Below, piece after piece: positions 13,407-26,035 of a stretch of DNA of 64,000 nucleotides. Numbering within the stretch: position 1 is the first letter of the stretch; every line of letters starts with the position of its first letter. The DNA lies in contig NC_037597.1 of assembly GCF_003073045.1 (NCBI RefSeq), forward strand, positions 4,522,717 through 4,586,716, in the 5' to 3' direction. Both the position numbers and the translations under genes were made by a program. The notes under the pieces are model-generated. The model was not told the DNA's origin, ran no database searches, and worked only from the letters and a program-made list of their open reading frames with translations. This stretch comes from Pomacea canaliculata (taxonomy: Eukaryota; Mollusca; Gastropoda; Architaenioglossa; Ampullariidae).

Positions 13407-16400
13407 CAGATGAGGCTGACTGAAACTTTACTTGCTGATGTATAACCTGCAAAGAGGTCACCAGATCCTGGTGACTAGTGGTGCCCTACTGCCGTCTTCC
13501 TTGGATGCCATATGATCAGACTATTCTTAGCAGGGACAACTGTGTCAGCATGCAAAAAGCTACCCAAAAGAAAGCAATCTGGTGATATAGGTCAACTAAA
13601 GCAGCCATTATCAGTTTTTTTATAGTTTTTTTTTTATTGTTTATTATTGTTATGTGTAGGAAGTCCAACAGAGAGGGTGTGGGGTACTGTGTAGGCTGTA
13701 AGTTTGTGGTTTTTATTTGTGATGGTGTGCTAATGTATGCAAGCATGTGGGAAGCAATGATTGCTTTTTTTTTTTTTAAAAGAATCATCAGAGAACACTT
13801 GTGTGTAATATTTATTTTACATTATACTTATAAGGAGGGTTTGCAATCTGTGTTGCATTTAGGGGAATTCTGCAGCATGTAAACACATGTCCATATCAAC
13901 ACTTTATTACCCTTAATTCAGTGCTAGAGCCTTATAATCTGTTTACTCATACTAGCTTTGGGAGCTGGCGAGGCTGGAAAAGTCATGAATAACTTATGGC
14001 TGTTGCCGTCCACCAGAGTACAGGAAACATTGATAGATATCAAAGCACAACTGGATGAGTTTACACAGGTGCTGGCATAATAGGAGGGAAGATTGAGAAG
14101 AACTTTTGACACATGCTTTCTCCGTAAATGCCACTATAAATCTGCATTACAAACTACTTGTTGGGAAGTGCCAACATGAAAATTTGCAAGATTAACTGGA
14201 TTGTTGGTTGGTTGATTTGTTCTCTATTGTAATGGTTGATGTAGGCTTTAACTGAATTATATTGTAGCATGAGGCATATGCTTTCTTTTCTGCTCACTCA
14301 TTGAATATTCATAGTAAGTGGGACTGTTTTACAACGGGTTAGGGGAGGGAACTGAAAAGCAAATAATATGTGAACGTACATTGCTAAAATGTGTTGTCCA
14401 CCTCAAAAACAAGTTAATGAAATGTGCATGTAAGTTAATACAAAGTGCAATTTTTGCAACACAGCAAGGATGAAGCCTTAACAACCATTGAATGAAACTC
14501 TTTTCTTTGTTTTGTTATTGACACTTGCATCGATAAACTAAGTATGATATAGAAGTATTTAAGAAAAGTGAAACTATGGAGTATATGTGGCAGGAACTTT
14601 GTTACTTTAAGCCATCGCATCATCATTTACATTGAGTTTGATGCATTGTATTACCCAGTTAAAAGAACAACAAGTGTTGCTAGCAGACAGCAAAGAAAGT
14701 TACTGTTATTTACTTAGTAGCAATGTGATGTTTCCATCATGTGTTGACATTTGTGACAGAAATTAAAAGCAACAGAGAGCATGACCAAAAGAAAAAATCT
14801 GGCAGGCCAGTCCAACGTTTGCTTTAGTATATTTAGTTTTAGCTAACATAGCTTTACAGAGTTGAAGGCCAATCAATGAGGTGTGCAACACCCAATTACA
14901 TATTTCACAATGCTGTTGTTTAATCCACCTCCATACTACAACTTTCCACTGATTCCACTTTGATACAAATTCAGTATCAAACAGGATGTTTTGCTGTTTT
15001 GGATGTGCTTGAGATAAAGTCACAGAAATGTTGGTCAAGACATTACTTGAAATTAAACTTCCATGTCTGTTCTGTTCTCGCTGTTTATAGATGGGTATTT
15101 GTGATAGTGAGGTATTTTGTGACTGCAGTTTTATGAAAATTTTAAGCAGAAGTCTTTAGTAAATCTTCTCTTGGCAGTCTTTGGTGTCTGTTTCCACCCC
15201 TACCCCTCATCCTCAAGATTCTTAAACATTTTGAAAAAAGATGCCAAGAGGATTACATGATTGTGTAGGTAGATACTGTTCTTTTCATTTGGCATACAAG
15301 AGGAAAGGTCACTGTCATGCTAACATTTTAGGGCAGGAAATTTCAGCACCAGTTTGACCAAGGAACAAATAGCAAAGCAGTTGTGTCAGAATCTGTGATT
15401 CTTGCATGCATTCAAGCAGGAACTAGGTATCACTCATAAAAACATAAATATCCAACAGTGCTCAAGATAATATTTACTGTTTGATTTGTAAGTTGTTGAT
15501 ATTATCCTCCGTTCTATATGTTTCATTCATAGCGAGCAAATGGTGTTATTGTATTATTTACACTTGAACATTTGATGGTACCATTCCTGTCCCTTCATGT
15601 TATGAAGACCCAGTCCCCTATTACATATTTGATAAGTATAATTAAAAACGTTTAACCAAGGTGCTAAATTTTTTTCACATGAATGGATTCAGTTGATTGT
15701 AAATAGTGACTCCTCAAATCTGAGCAAATGTTTTTATTCCATGTTCTACAAGTCTTTAAACTTAATAATTCTGTTTTGGAAAAGAACTCATTTTCTTCAG
15801 GACTTGTTATGGTAGTATCTTAGAAGCATGCACTTGGTTATCAGATTGGCTGCATCTTTCAGGAGTTTCAGAACCTAGCCAGCCCATAGTATGCTGCTTC
15901 TAATAAATTTGATGTATTAGTGCAAAATTAATAAAACTTTTTTTGTCTCTTAACTTGCCAGCAATTTTGACTTAGGTCAACCTTTAAAACTTCTGTTACA
16001 AACAAGTGTGCCATTAGCTCCCCTCTGTCACCTATGAGGCATTTCAAATGATTGCTAAAAATATGCTGAGCTAAATTCTTCAGGGAAGAATATTTCACAA
16101 ACCATTGTTTTTGTATCATTATATAGGGAAAAAAAAATAAAAGGCAGTATCTGCAGCAAGAATACAGCAACTACTCACAAGAATGTAAGTGGAGAGTGTG
16201 AGTGGTGGTTGTCAAATACTACGATCCCATTTCCTTTTGCTTGCATATGTTTTTGACTTGGGAACTGTTTGCTATTTCTCCCTGTAAATAGGTAATTATG
16301 TACATATTTTTATTATTAAAGAACTTTTTTTGTTGTTTTTAACAAGCCATGTTCTGCTGTGTATTTAATTTTCAAACTGGGATATGTCTGCTCTTGTGGC

Positions 16401-17833
16401 TGCATCAATAAACAACAAGAAAACTTTGCATTTGTATTGGAAGAAAGGAAGAAATGCTTCCATGTTCTCATAGCTTATCGCCCCAGAATTCATAGAAAAA
16501 ATTGTATCAAGAGGAATAAAAATAGTTTAATGCATGGTCACACAATCTGTTATTCTAAAAGAACAAGTTACATAATGTGTTGTATATTATGTACACATGT
16601 CCCTCAATGGAAAATTATTTCTGCCACCCAAAGTTAAAATCTTGTATTCACTTTGAGGCAGAAAAGGATTCACAAACACTCTACGATGTTATAACTGAAT
16701 CATAAATCTGTCACAGCACATAAAAACAGGCAAACCAACACTTCATATTATTTATTAAATCTGTTGCAGCACACAAAGCAAAGGCATTAATGCTGACTGC
16801 CACTTTGTATTCAAACAGCTTTTGGCAGCAATTCACAAAAGTCAGCAAAGATTAGTTTCAAATATAAGCAAATATGCACTCTGCACAATTTTTGTTTGCT
16901 TGTCTTTGTTGGGTTTTTTTTTTGTTTTTTGTATTTTGGTAAGAAAACTTAAGTTACCACTGAAGAGATCGATACAGCCTGTAGCTTTTGAAATAGAATT
17001 TTCTCTTAATTTTATCCTAATGGTAGCCTTTCAACAATGTGATTATATTATGTCATGTTGGAGAATTTGGGCCATTAAGAATGGAGTTTACAGAATGTTT
17101 TATGAAAGCACCATTCCAATGAAAAATAGAAATTACAGCTCCGATACCCATATTGCATGCTTTATTTATACTGAGTGAAAAAAAATGACGAAAACTTTTA
17201 GACCAATAGTTATGCTGTCTGTACATGCCACACTTTAGCATGGAGTACACAGTTGCACAACCTACGTCATTCTGTTAAGTCATCAGCTTATTTTGATTTT
17301 ACACCACCTACTGTGAAGCACCTTGAGCATTCCCAACAGGCAGGGATGGAGCACTATATCAGCCAACTTTTACTTTATATACAGCTGAGAACCAATGCAA
17401 TCTTCTCCAACGTGCTTTGTGTGCAGGTTTTTCTGTCTTTTGATCTGTCTTGTCTTATTTGCAAGCTGTGTCCATCTGTGTGTTATGTGCATTTTGTATC
17501 CGTCTTACTTTGTGTGTTAGCCTTTTTCATTTAAAATGCATCGAATCTTTTGCTAATTAGGGAAATGTGGTATACAATGTATTTTATTGTTATTATTAGT
17601 TAAATGCTATTTATGTACCTCATAGATTTTATATACATAAACAGAGATCTTCATGGTTTATGTCAAGAAATCTAAGATTATCCAGTGATTCATTTGGCAA
17701 CAGTCTGGGCACCAGAAAGCATACATTGAATATTTTATGATGGTTTGATTCAGTATTGTTGGCTTTAAGCAAATGTATCTAGCAACTAAAATAAGTTGTT
17801 ATGCTTGCAAAGTTTTCTGCTTTATTGATGTTT
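13407..17833 (+). other. TMEM87 3' UTR and 3' flank
   Basis: No convincing coding sequence. Candidate polyadenylation signals AATAAA occur at 15902-15907 and 15930-15935, suggesting a 3' UTR of about 2.5 kb, with further AT-rich flank after it. Positions about 16785-17205 are the source of a decayed copy at 33900-34304, and about 17262-17833 match 46125-46670 in an SRF intron. The stretch 17400-17600 ends in a TA/TTATTATT-rich tail like those of SINE or LINE 3' ends. The similarity to the SRF intron stops where an LTR-like sequence begins at about 17834. Confidence 0.55.
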
Positions 17834-17835
17834 TG

Positions 17836-18877
17836 TGTAGCGGATAAGTACGTAGTAGAGGGGGTATGGCGGGAAGGTAGACAACCGTGGTTGACCTGGT
17901 AGTGGGCTGGATGTTATTTGGGAAGTCCTTGAGCAAATGACATAAGTTGTGAGGTCAAAATAACGTGAAGGCAAAAAGGAGACTACCAGTAGAGAGGAAG
18001 AACGCTAAGCGGCGAGTGGACGGCTGAAGACAATTTGGTGGATTTGTGGTTTTCTTCTGCACCAACTCACTGCTGCTGTATTACCGTGGGAGTAATACTG
18101 TGTATGTACTACAGTGGATGTACATCACTGGTCGTGTTTTTCTGTAGTCCGAGTCATCGCCGTGAGAGCTCTGTGGTTTGAGCAATAAGCCGTGCAAAAT
18201 TCTTGGGGGCCAAGAAACTGTACCCCGACTTTGGCGAGCAGGAGCAGTGGACCTGGAGTGAGCAGGGAGGGGGCTACCCTGCCCTTCCTTACGCTGAAGC
18301 ACCGACCACCACCAGGGAGGGCACCAGGACAGCCGAGACTAACCCGCCGGAGGAGGGGAGGCTTCCTCTTAGTTTCGTCTCAGCTACATCTCGTGCTACT
18401 CACCCACCTGACAGCATTCACAGCAACTTATCGGTATCGTAAAAACACTCTTTTTTCCCATTTATTGAACTATAGGAAAGAGGATTAGAGTTGACTACAT
18501 AAAACCGGGGACTGGAGAGCTGCAGGGACTAGACGGGTATTAACTTGTTGGATTTCGTCAAAGACGTACATGTGTTATGTATGATGATAACACTGTGGAT
18601 ATAAATTGTCGGACTGCGTCAAGGATTATTATTGTAACTCTCTGATTGATGCCGTGTGGATTCCGGCAGAGTGACATGTTAAACTTTGTTGGTGTGAACG
18701 TGATGGAGTGTTGTTTCTATTGACGGGTGGATTACTGTTGATACTTTGTCCCCTTTTTAAACTTGTGTTTGATCTTAATAATTATTGGTGCCTCTAAAGG
18801 AGGGACGCCGACCCTCTAGCGACCTCTTTACTTCTTTTTGTGGAACGAATGCGCGTGTCAGCGGACGGTCCGTGACA
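17836..18877 (+). mobile_element. Probable LTR of a CsRn1-like Ty3/gypsy retrotransposon
   Basis: The segment begins TGTAGCGG just where homology to 46.1-46.7 kb stops and ends GTGACA, directly followed by a primer-binding-site-like sequence at 18879-18896. That PBS (TGGTGACCCCCGACGTG) fits the 3' end of tRNA-Trp, as used by CsRn1-type Ty3/gypsy elements, except for one extra C. The end of the LTR (about 18785-18877) is repeated at about 19072-19107 and 19224-19310. No intact gag or pol follows. LTR start and length (about 1.04 kb) are inferred from the break in homology. No target-site duplication was found. Confidence 0.5.
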
Positions 18878-18878
18878 T

Positions 18879-19315
18879 TGGTGACCCCCGACGTGTTCAC
18901 GTAATAGTCAAACGTGATGCTGTACGAGGCGAGGCAGGTTTACATACATTTATTGTTACAAGAGTTTTTATCGTGCATCTTGGGTTTTGTTTTTCTTCCC
19001 GTCTCCGATTACACGGGTCTGCCGGCGTTTATAGTTCTGCCGACAGAGAGGGCAAGTAGGACTGGTCTTGTGGAACGAATGCGCGTGTCAGCGGACGGTC
19101 CGTGACATATTGGTGACCCCCGACGTGATCACCTTAATGGTCGAGGGTGATGCTGTACGAGGCGAGGCAGGTTTACATACATTTATTGTTACAAGAGTTT
19201 TTATCGTGCATCTTGGGTTTGATCTTAATAATTATTGGTGTCTCTAAGGAGGGACGCCGACCCTCTAGCGACCTCTTTACTTCTTTTTGTGGAACGAATG
19301 CGCGTGTCCAAACGG
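18879..19315 (+). repeat. Direct repeats of LTR end plus tRNA-Trp primer-binding site
   Basis: Copy 1 spans about 18838-18980 and copy 2 about 19071-19215. Each runs from the TGGAACGAATGCGCGTGTC motif through the primer-site-like sequence (18879 and 19111) into a shared block ending near TCGTGCATCTTGGG. A third partial copy (about 19224-19310) repeats the LTR tail but lacks the primer site. Copy 2 keeps the TGATC continuation of the tRNA-Trp complement while copy 1 has TGTTC. This is a rearranged, non-autonomous remnant. Confidence 0.6.
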
Positions 19316-19656
19316 TGCACGACATCATATTAATCGAAAGCATTTTAACATTCAATATACCTATGTGGTTTAGCGTTCTCTTTGTCAAAGATAAAGCTTG
19401 TTTGACGAGGGTGGTCAAGAGTGCCAGTAAGATCATTGGTTCTCCACAAAGACCTTTAGGTGAACTACACATCAGGGCTGTGAGGTTAAAAGCGGTCAGC
19501 ATCATCACAGACCCTTCTCACCCACTACATCGCCATTTCCAAATGCTACCCTCTGGCCTTAGATGGAAGCAAGTGGTCGCCAAGAAGAGTGCCTTTGCCA
19601 AGTCATTTTTACCAACCGCAATAGCACTCTTAAACAGGTCTAACAAATATACCTAG
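19300..19656 (+). pseudogene. LINE reverse transcriptase C-terminal fragment
   Basis: An open stretch of about 110 codons carries the tail typical of some non-LTR reverse transcriptases: a KIIGSPQRPLGEL segment, then DPSHPLHRHFQMLPSGLR and a SFLPTAIALLN ending. It is fused in frame to upstream LTR-derived sequence and lacks the catalytic reverse transcriptase motifs, so it is a 5'-truncated insertion. A related but more decayed tail is antisense in SRF intron 1 near 40.1-40.5 kb. The exact clade is not certain. Confidence 0.6.
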
Positions 19657-21954
19657 TCTGAATGTGTGTGTGTGTAAGAGAGTAAGATCGAGGAAATGCA
19701 TCTGACAATTGTGACATATGGTTAAGCATGAGTATAACTGCCTGAGTGTATGAGGTGTAATAGTAATCTCTTCAGTTTATTATTTTCAGTTGACTGTGGG
19801 AGCTCCCAGCAACAAAGGAAAATTTCTATCTCTGTTACGACCAGACATAGACAATAAAGACATATTGTATTGTATAACCGACCGAGCATCAGTTCGCATA
19901 CACTACTGTGTTAACAGCTGCCTTGGATATAATTCACCGAGCCTCCGTGACATCCGTGACGACGATTCGTCGACGTGGAGATAATTCTACGATCGTCTGT
20001 TCGGCAGACTTCTGTACCGACAGTGTGTGTGTGTGGACACTGAATCATCGGACTGCTGGCATCAGATGACCTGAAAGAGCGGAGTGTCAAGTGTCGGGAG
20101 GATTATTAACTTTCTACGGACGGTAGACAGTAGGCGGTAGAAGTATTTCATCGTTTTCTTTCTCATTCCATTGCCATTTATTTTTAAAACATTAAATGTG
20201 TTAATTGTTGGCCGGACCTTTTTGTTTGAAAAAGGTTGAAGAGTGCGGCGAGCGACTTGTTACATGCAGATGTTTATACACGCTCGCATACATTTGTAAC
20301 GCACTCTCCACGAAACGTTACAATTCCCATTAACTTTACAGAGTCACAGGAATTTTGTCTGTCTTGTGTTTTTGTGTTGGTAATGCGCGAACATCCTGGC
20401 TATAGCTGGGATACTTATCAACCCAGTACATCGACAGGCTCCAAGTCGGCGGGCAGTCGGTAACGGCGAAGGGGAAGAGGATGAAGAAGTGAGGATTTCA
20501 CGTCGGCGGCGACGGAAAGGCAAACAGAAAGAACGACAACGCGGGCGACGAAACACCACCTCGATTCGTTTTATCTTTCAAATCTCTCCATCTTCGTCGT
20601 CTTCTGCGGGGGCTCGTCGAGTGTTGTGTGTGTGTAATACGTCGTGCGTACGCAAGCTAAGTCCTATTACAAATCGCCCGCAGACGCTTTTAGCGCGGTG
20701 CTGAGCTTTGTGCGAGTGTTTGGTAGCTTGTTGGATTTTTGGGCTCTTTGTTTATGTTTTTCTCTCTTTTAGATCGTTTTTTCTCCGTTTTTTCTTTTGA
20801 CATTAATAAGCGTACATTTTGTACTGTTCCCGTGTTTGTGCATCAATTTGTGCACTGAGGAGCGGGAGCGGAGGCTGAAAGACATAATGGAGAGTATAGT
20901 GTCCTCTCGTCTAACAGGCTTGAGGGAGCCAGCTCTTCGCATTTTCGTTTTCTTCTTGGATTTGTTGTGCTTATAGTGCCTGTTGTACTTATCTGCACTT
21001 TTTCTATCCACCCAGTACATCGACAAGTACCGAGTCGGCGGGCAGTCGCAAGCGGCGAAGGCGCAGTGGCTGTGAAGGCGAAACTTGCAAAAAGATTCGG
21101 CTACGGAAATGTCAAAAGCAACAACGACAATGCGGGCGGCGAAACACCACTTCGATTCATTTTATCTTTCAAATCTCTACATCTTTTACTATTTTACCAG
21201 TCCATTGACTGTCGATCTGTCCCACTGACATCTTGATCTATGACTGTCATCAGGCAGAAGAAGGACCTGTTAATCCGCTGGACGCGCTGGCTTTAACAGC
21301 GGGTAGGTAATAGCGCCTGAAGGTTTTATTCGGGGTAAGTGAAGCGCTGGATATTAAATCCACCCCTGGCATTCCCATTAACTTTACAGAGCCACAAGAA
21401 TTTTGTCTGTCCTGTGTTTTTGTGTTTGTAATACGCGGGCATCCTGGCTATAGCTGGGATACTTATCAACCCAGTACATCGACAGGTAACGAGTCGGCGC
21501 TCAGTCGCAAACTGCGAAGGAGAAGCAGCTGAAGAAGAGGATATAACGTCGGCGGCGACGGAAAGGCAAAAAGAAAGAACGACAACGCGAGCGACGAAAC
21601 ACCACCTCGATTCGTTTTATCTTTCAAACCTCTCCATCTTCGTCGTCTTCTGCGGGGGCTCGTCGAGTGTTGTGTGTGTGTGAGTGTGTAATACGTCGTG
21701 CGTACGCAAGCTAAGTCCTATTACAAATCGCCCGCAGACGCGTTTAGCGCGGTGCTGAGCTTTGTGCGAGTGTTTGGTAGCTTGTTGGATTGTTGGGCTC
21801 TTTGTTTATGTTTTGCTCTCTTTTAGATCCTTTTTTCTCCATTTTTTCTTTTGACATTAATAAGCGTACATTTTGTACTGTTCCCATGTTTGTGCATCAA
21901 TTTGTGCACTGAGGAGCGTTGAGTTGTGACTGTGAGCGTGCTTGCGTGGGTAGG

Positions 21955-22722
21955 ACGTGTGGCGCCCGATTGCATAATGCAACACGCCCCAGTTCTGTTC
22001 ATTTTGTATATGAATCCACTTTCATCTTGCATCAAGTTTTACCATGTTTCTCATCAATCATATGCTGAAGACACACAACTGTACTGTTCCACTCCACCTG
22101 CTGGGTTACACTCTGCTACCAAGACCATAGAAACGACTTCAGAGACTGGATGGTAACAAACAAACTTAAACTCAACGATGATAAAACGGAAGGTCTGCTA
22201 TGTTCGAGAAGAAATCCATCTTCACTCGTTTGTCCATCAAATCACATCAAGGTGACCGAAACGAACATCACCTTTGCGTCCTTTGTCAGGAATCTGGGAT
22301 GTATTGTCACTGCAGACATGACTGTTACTAAACAAGTGACAGCTGTCTGTCAGTCTGCCTATTATGATAAACAAGTGACAGCTGTCTGTCAGTCTGCCTA
22401 TTATGATAAACAAGTGACAGCTGTCTGTCAGTCTGCCTATTATGATAAACAAGTGACAGCTGTCTGTCAGTCTGCCTATTATCATAAACAAGTGACAGCT
22501 GTCTGTCAGTCTGCCTATTGTGAGCTATTCAAGATCAGCGCCATCCGTCACATTCTCTCTACGCGCGCTGCCAACACTCTTGTCTGTGTGTTTGTTTTAT
22601 CCAGACCTAATTACTGTAATTCCTTGCTTGGTGTCCTGCATACCTTCTTCACAAACTCCAGAAAGTACAGAACTCCGCCACACGTCTGGTGCTTACAGCC
22701 AATGACTGTCCGACACGGGTAA
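21955..22722 (+). pseudogene. CR1/L2-like LINE reverse transcriptase fragment with internal minisatellite
   Basis: Sequence from about 21970 encodes the reverse transcriptase stretch PVLFILYMNPLSS followed by YAEDTQLY, where the active-site YADD motif has Asp changed to Glu. After a frame change it continues with NKLKLNDDKTE, an expanded 13-residue repeat, and IRHILSTRAANTLV...NYCNSLLGVL, all typical of CR1/L2-type LINEs. Upstream palm and endonuclease regions are missing and replaced by the composite repeat. It is decayed and not expected to be active. Confidence 0.75.
22330..22520 (+). repeat. 39-bp in-frame minisatellite, about five copies
   Basis: Units of 39 bases start at 22330, 22369, 22408, 22447 and 22486. 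Each encodes the 13-residue motif KQVTAVCQSAYYD or a near variant. The first three are identical, the fourth changes GAT to CAT, and the last runs into the normal downstream reverse transcriptase frame. Since 39 is a multiple of three, the frame is kept. The related copy near 24660-24780 lacks this array. Confidence 0.93.
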
Positions 22723-24469
22723 TGCACCCAAAAGAATTTTAATTAAAAAATGTGCCCATGACGTGGGATTCCACAACTAGGACTGACGTGACGGCTGATG
22801 TTTTGAAATGGTGCTTCCCTGTTGGGAGTCTTCATGTCAAAGACACTGAAAATCAGTACTAGACATGTGGTAGCTACATTCCTTAGGTTTCGCAATGTGT
22901 TTAGTAAAATACGGACGGCTAAGTGATTCTTGGTAACAGAACTCTTTCTGGAAAGAAAAGCCTTGAGCGTTTAAGTATTTCTTTATTGACATCGGTGCTG
23001 GGAGCGGAGGCTGAAAGAGGGAGCCAGCTCTTCGCATTTTCGTTTTCTTCTTGGATTTGTTGTGCTTGTAGTGCCTGTTGTACTTATCTGCACTTTTTCT
23101 GATGCTTCGGCATTAGGTTTGACTAAGTGTCCGTGGTTTTTATTCGTTCTTTTGTTAATTTCAACTTTCCCATCGAAATTAATCCTCTTTTGCTAACGCC
23201 ATCAAGTCGTGCCTGTGATAGACTTTGCATCGGTGCCAAATAGTCATGAGTTTCAACATTGTACTGCAATTTCTGCTTTGTGATCATTTGGATTTTCTCT
23301 TGACGATTTGATCGACGTGTTTAATTATTACTCTATTCTGCTCCAGTCCATTGACTGTCGATCTGTCCCATTGACATCTTGATCTATGACTGTCATCAGG
23401 CAGAAGAAGGACGTGGCATTCCCATTAACTTTACAGAGTCACAGGAATTTTGTCTGTCCTGTGTTTTTGTGTTTGTAATGCGCGGACATCCTGGCTATAG
23501 CTGGGATACTTATCCACCCAGTACATCGACAGGTAACGAGTCGGCGGGAAGACGCAAGCGGCGAAAGCGCAGTGGCTGTGAAGGCGAAACCTGCAAAAAG
23601 ATTCGGCTACGGAAATGTCAAAAGCAACAACGACAATGCGGGCGGCGAAACACCACTTCGATTCATTTTATCTTTCAAATCTCTCCATCTTTTACTATTT
23701 TACCAGTCCATTGACTGTCGATCTGTCCCATTGACATCTTGATCTATGATTGTCATCAGGCAGAAGAAGGACCTGTTAATCCGCGGGATGCGCTGGATTT
23801 AACAGCGGGTAGGTAATAGCGCCTGAAGGTTTTATTCGGGGTAAGTTAAGCGCTGGACATGAAATCCACCCCTGGCATCCATATTAACTTTACAGAGTCA
23901 CAGGAATTTTGTCTGTCTTGTGTTTTTGTGTTTGTAATGTGCGGACATCCTGGCTATAGCTAGGATACTTATCAACCCAGTACATCGACAGGTAACGAGT
24001 CGGCTCTCAGTCGCAAACTGCGAAGGAGAAGCAGCTGAAGAAGAAGATGATATAGCGTCGGCGGCGACGGAAAGGCAAAAAGAAAGAACGACAACGCGAG
24101 CGCCAAAACACGACCTCGATTCGTTTTATCTTTCAAACCTCTCCATCTTCGTCGTCTTCTGCGGGGGCTCGTCGAGTGTTGTGTGTGTGTGTGAGTGTGT
24201 AATACGTCGTGCGTACGCAAGCTAAGTCCTATTACAAATCGCCCGCAGACGCGTTTAGCGCGGTGCTGAGCTTTGTGCGAGTGTTTGGTAGCTTGTTGGA
24301 TTGTTGGGCTCTTTGTTTAGGTTTTGCTCTCTTTTAGATCCTTTTTTCTCCATTTTTTTCTTTTGACATTAATAAGCGTACATTTTGTACTGTTCCCATG
24401 TTTGTGCATCAATTTGTGCACTGAGGAGCGTTTGAGTTGTGACTGTGAGCGTGCTCGCGTGGGTAGGAC

Positions 24470-25013
24470 GTGTGGCGCCCGATTGCATAACGCAACACGC
24501 CCCAGTTCTGTTCATTTTGTATATGAATCCACTTTCATCTTGCATTAAGTCTCACCATGTTTCTCATCAATCATATGCTGAAGACACAACTGTACTGTTC
24601 CACTCCACCTGCTGAGTTACACTTTGCTACCAAGACCATAGAAGCCTGTATTAACGACTTCAGAGACCGGATGGTAACAAACAAACTTAAACTCAACGAT
24701 GATAAAACGGAAGACCTCCTATGTTTGAGAAGAAGAAAAATCCATCTTCACTCGTTTGTCCATCAAATCGCATCAAGATCAACGCCATCCGTCACATTCT
24801 CTCTACACGCGCTACCAACACTCTTGTCTGTGCTTTTGTTCTATCCAGACTTGATTACTGTAACTCCTCGCTTGGTGTCCTGCATACCTTGTTCACAAAC
24901 TCCAGAAAGTACAGAACTTCGCTACACGTCTGGTGCTTAGAGCTAGGAAACGGGACTATGCCATCCCTCTCATTCGTTTTCTACACTGGCTACCCATCCG
25001 TTCTGGCTATCGT
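24470..25013 (+). pseudogene. Second LINE reverse transcriptase fragment of the composite array
   Basis: This repeats the 21955-22722 fragment: PVLFILYMNPLSS, then a frame break, NKLKLNDDKTE, and a DYCNSSLGVLH stretch ending in HWLPIRSGYRV at about 25010. It lacks the minisatellite and a block around the expected NLGC motif. A possible continuation RIQYKLSVLCF appears at about 25326-25360 after roughly 300 bases of unrelated A-rich sequence, suggesting an insertion in the copy. Several frame changes show it is dead. Confidence 0.65.
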
Positions 25014-25599
25014 GTGTAGCAACGAATCCGATCGCTCTCCAGTGCAAAACAAACTACAACCACACGCGAGAACACCACAAATACACAATAAAAAAAAAAA
25101 AAGCGAAAAAAACAAAACAGATTCCTCACAGCTCAATATTGCTCCGTTCACACAACCGATTTCTTTTCCAGCTTCACCCCCTGGTGACCGCTCTTTTTTC
25201 TTTCCCTTCCAAACGTGCCAAAGCGTCAAAAAAGAAAATTGCGTCAGATTAGAGTGACGCAGCAGGCCCCTCCTCCTCTCTAGAACTAAGGCTCGGGCTG
25301 AGCCAGCATGCGACACGCGACACTGGCATCCAGTACAAACTGTCCGTGCTGTGTTTTTTGATTTCTTTGCTGGCACCTGCCTTGATTATTTCTCTGAGCT
25401 GCTCTTCCCTTGCACCTCAGCTAGACAAATCTGCACCTTGTCTGATGATCGTCTCCTTACTCTTCCTTTCATCAGAACAACAACATATGGCCACAATGTC
25501 GATTTGTAATGCGCAGGTATCCATTCCGAAGAATGCTCATTGCGCAGAAAAAAGAACAAATGAAGAACAAAAAAAGTGAACAAATATATAAAACTCTTT

Positions 25600-26011
25600 G
25601 GAGCCGATCCAACTGAGTAGCAGGTATACCCCACAATGCACTGTTACAATAGTCCAATCGTGATGTGATGGTGGCCACAGCAAGTGAGTTGGCAGCAGCT
25701 TGAGTCAGCATGGGCCATAGTCTACCTAAAGTCCTCAAAAAGTAGTAGGACTTAGCCACAACAGAACTGACATGGTTGCACATGGAGAGCTCTGCATCAA
25801 TAAACAGCCCTAGGTCCCGTACACAGTCAGCAAAGGCTATGGAGGCATCACCGACCTGCACGGCACTAATGCCAATCTGCTCCCGTCTGGCCCTGGGGCC
25901 ACACAGTAACGCTTCTGTCTTGTCGTCATTGAGTTTAAGACGATTCCTGGTCATCCACGCCTTCACCGCAACACAACAAGATTCAAGTCGTTGAAGCGCA
26001 ACCCTAGCCAC
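25600..26011 (-). pseudogene. Antisense CR1/L2-like LINE reverse transcriptase fragment
   Basis: About 135 codons are open on the minus strand. They contain WMTRNRLKLNDDKTEALLCG, VRDLGLFIDAELSMCNHV and ITSRLDYCNSALWGIP, the C-terminal part of a CR1/L2-type reverse transcriptase. The catalytic YADD segment should lie before 26011 on this strand and is not visible. The fragment stops near 25600 in A/T-rich sequence. It is less diverged from the family pattern than the plus-strand copies and belongs to a different subfamily. Confidence 0.75.
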
Positions 26012-26035
26012 TGCCGGGTCGGGGGGAAACTGTTC

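Larger units (their letters stand above)
20316..25020 (+). repeat. Composite array of repeated retroelement modules
   Basis: Several modules recur in the same orientation. Module 1, starting with the CATTAACTTTACAGAG motif, occurs near 20327, 21375, 23414 and 23882. A CG-rich module around CGTCGTCTTCTGCGGGGGC occurs near 20590, 21640 and 24147. A module with CATTAATAAGCGTACATT occurs near 20801, 21855 and 24366. A module with GACTGTCGATCTGTCCCA occurs near 21206, 23350 and 23712. Two copies lead into the same reverse transcriptase fragment (21955 and 24470 onward). Module 1 can encode an HPGYSWDTY segment followed by an Arg/Lys-rich stretch, possibly the 5' end of a LINE ORF. The array looks like repeated insertion or segmental duplication of one element and its 5' region. 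Confidence 0.65.

Noticed and set aside
16822-17178. 118-codon ORF in the TMEM87 3' flank
   Set aside because: No domain; its copy at 33.9-34.3 kb has indels that break the frame, so there is no sign of coding constraint.
18081-18488. Overlapping Arg/Pro-rich ORFs on both strands
   Set aside because: They lie inside the proposed LTR and reflect its higher GC content; no gag-like motif.
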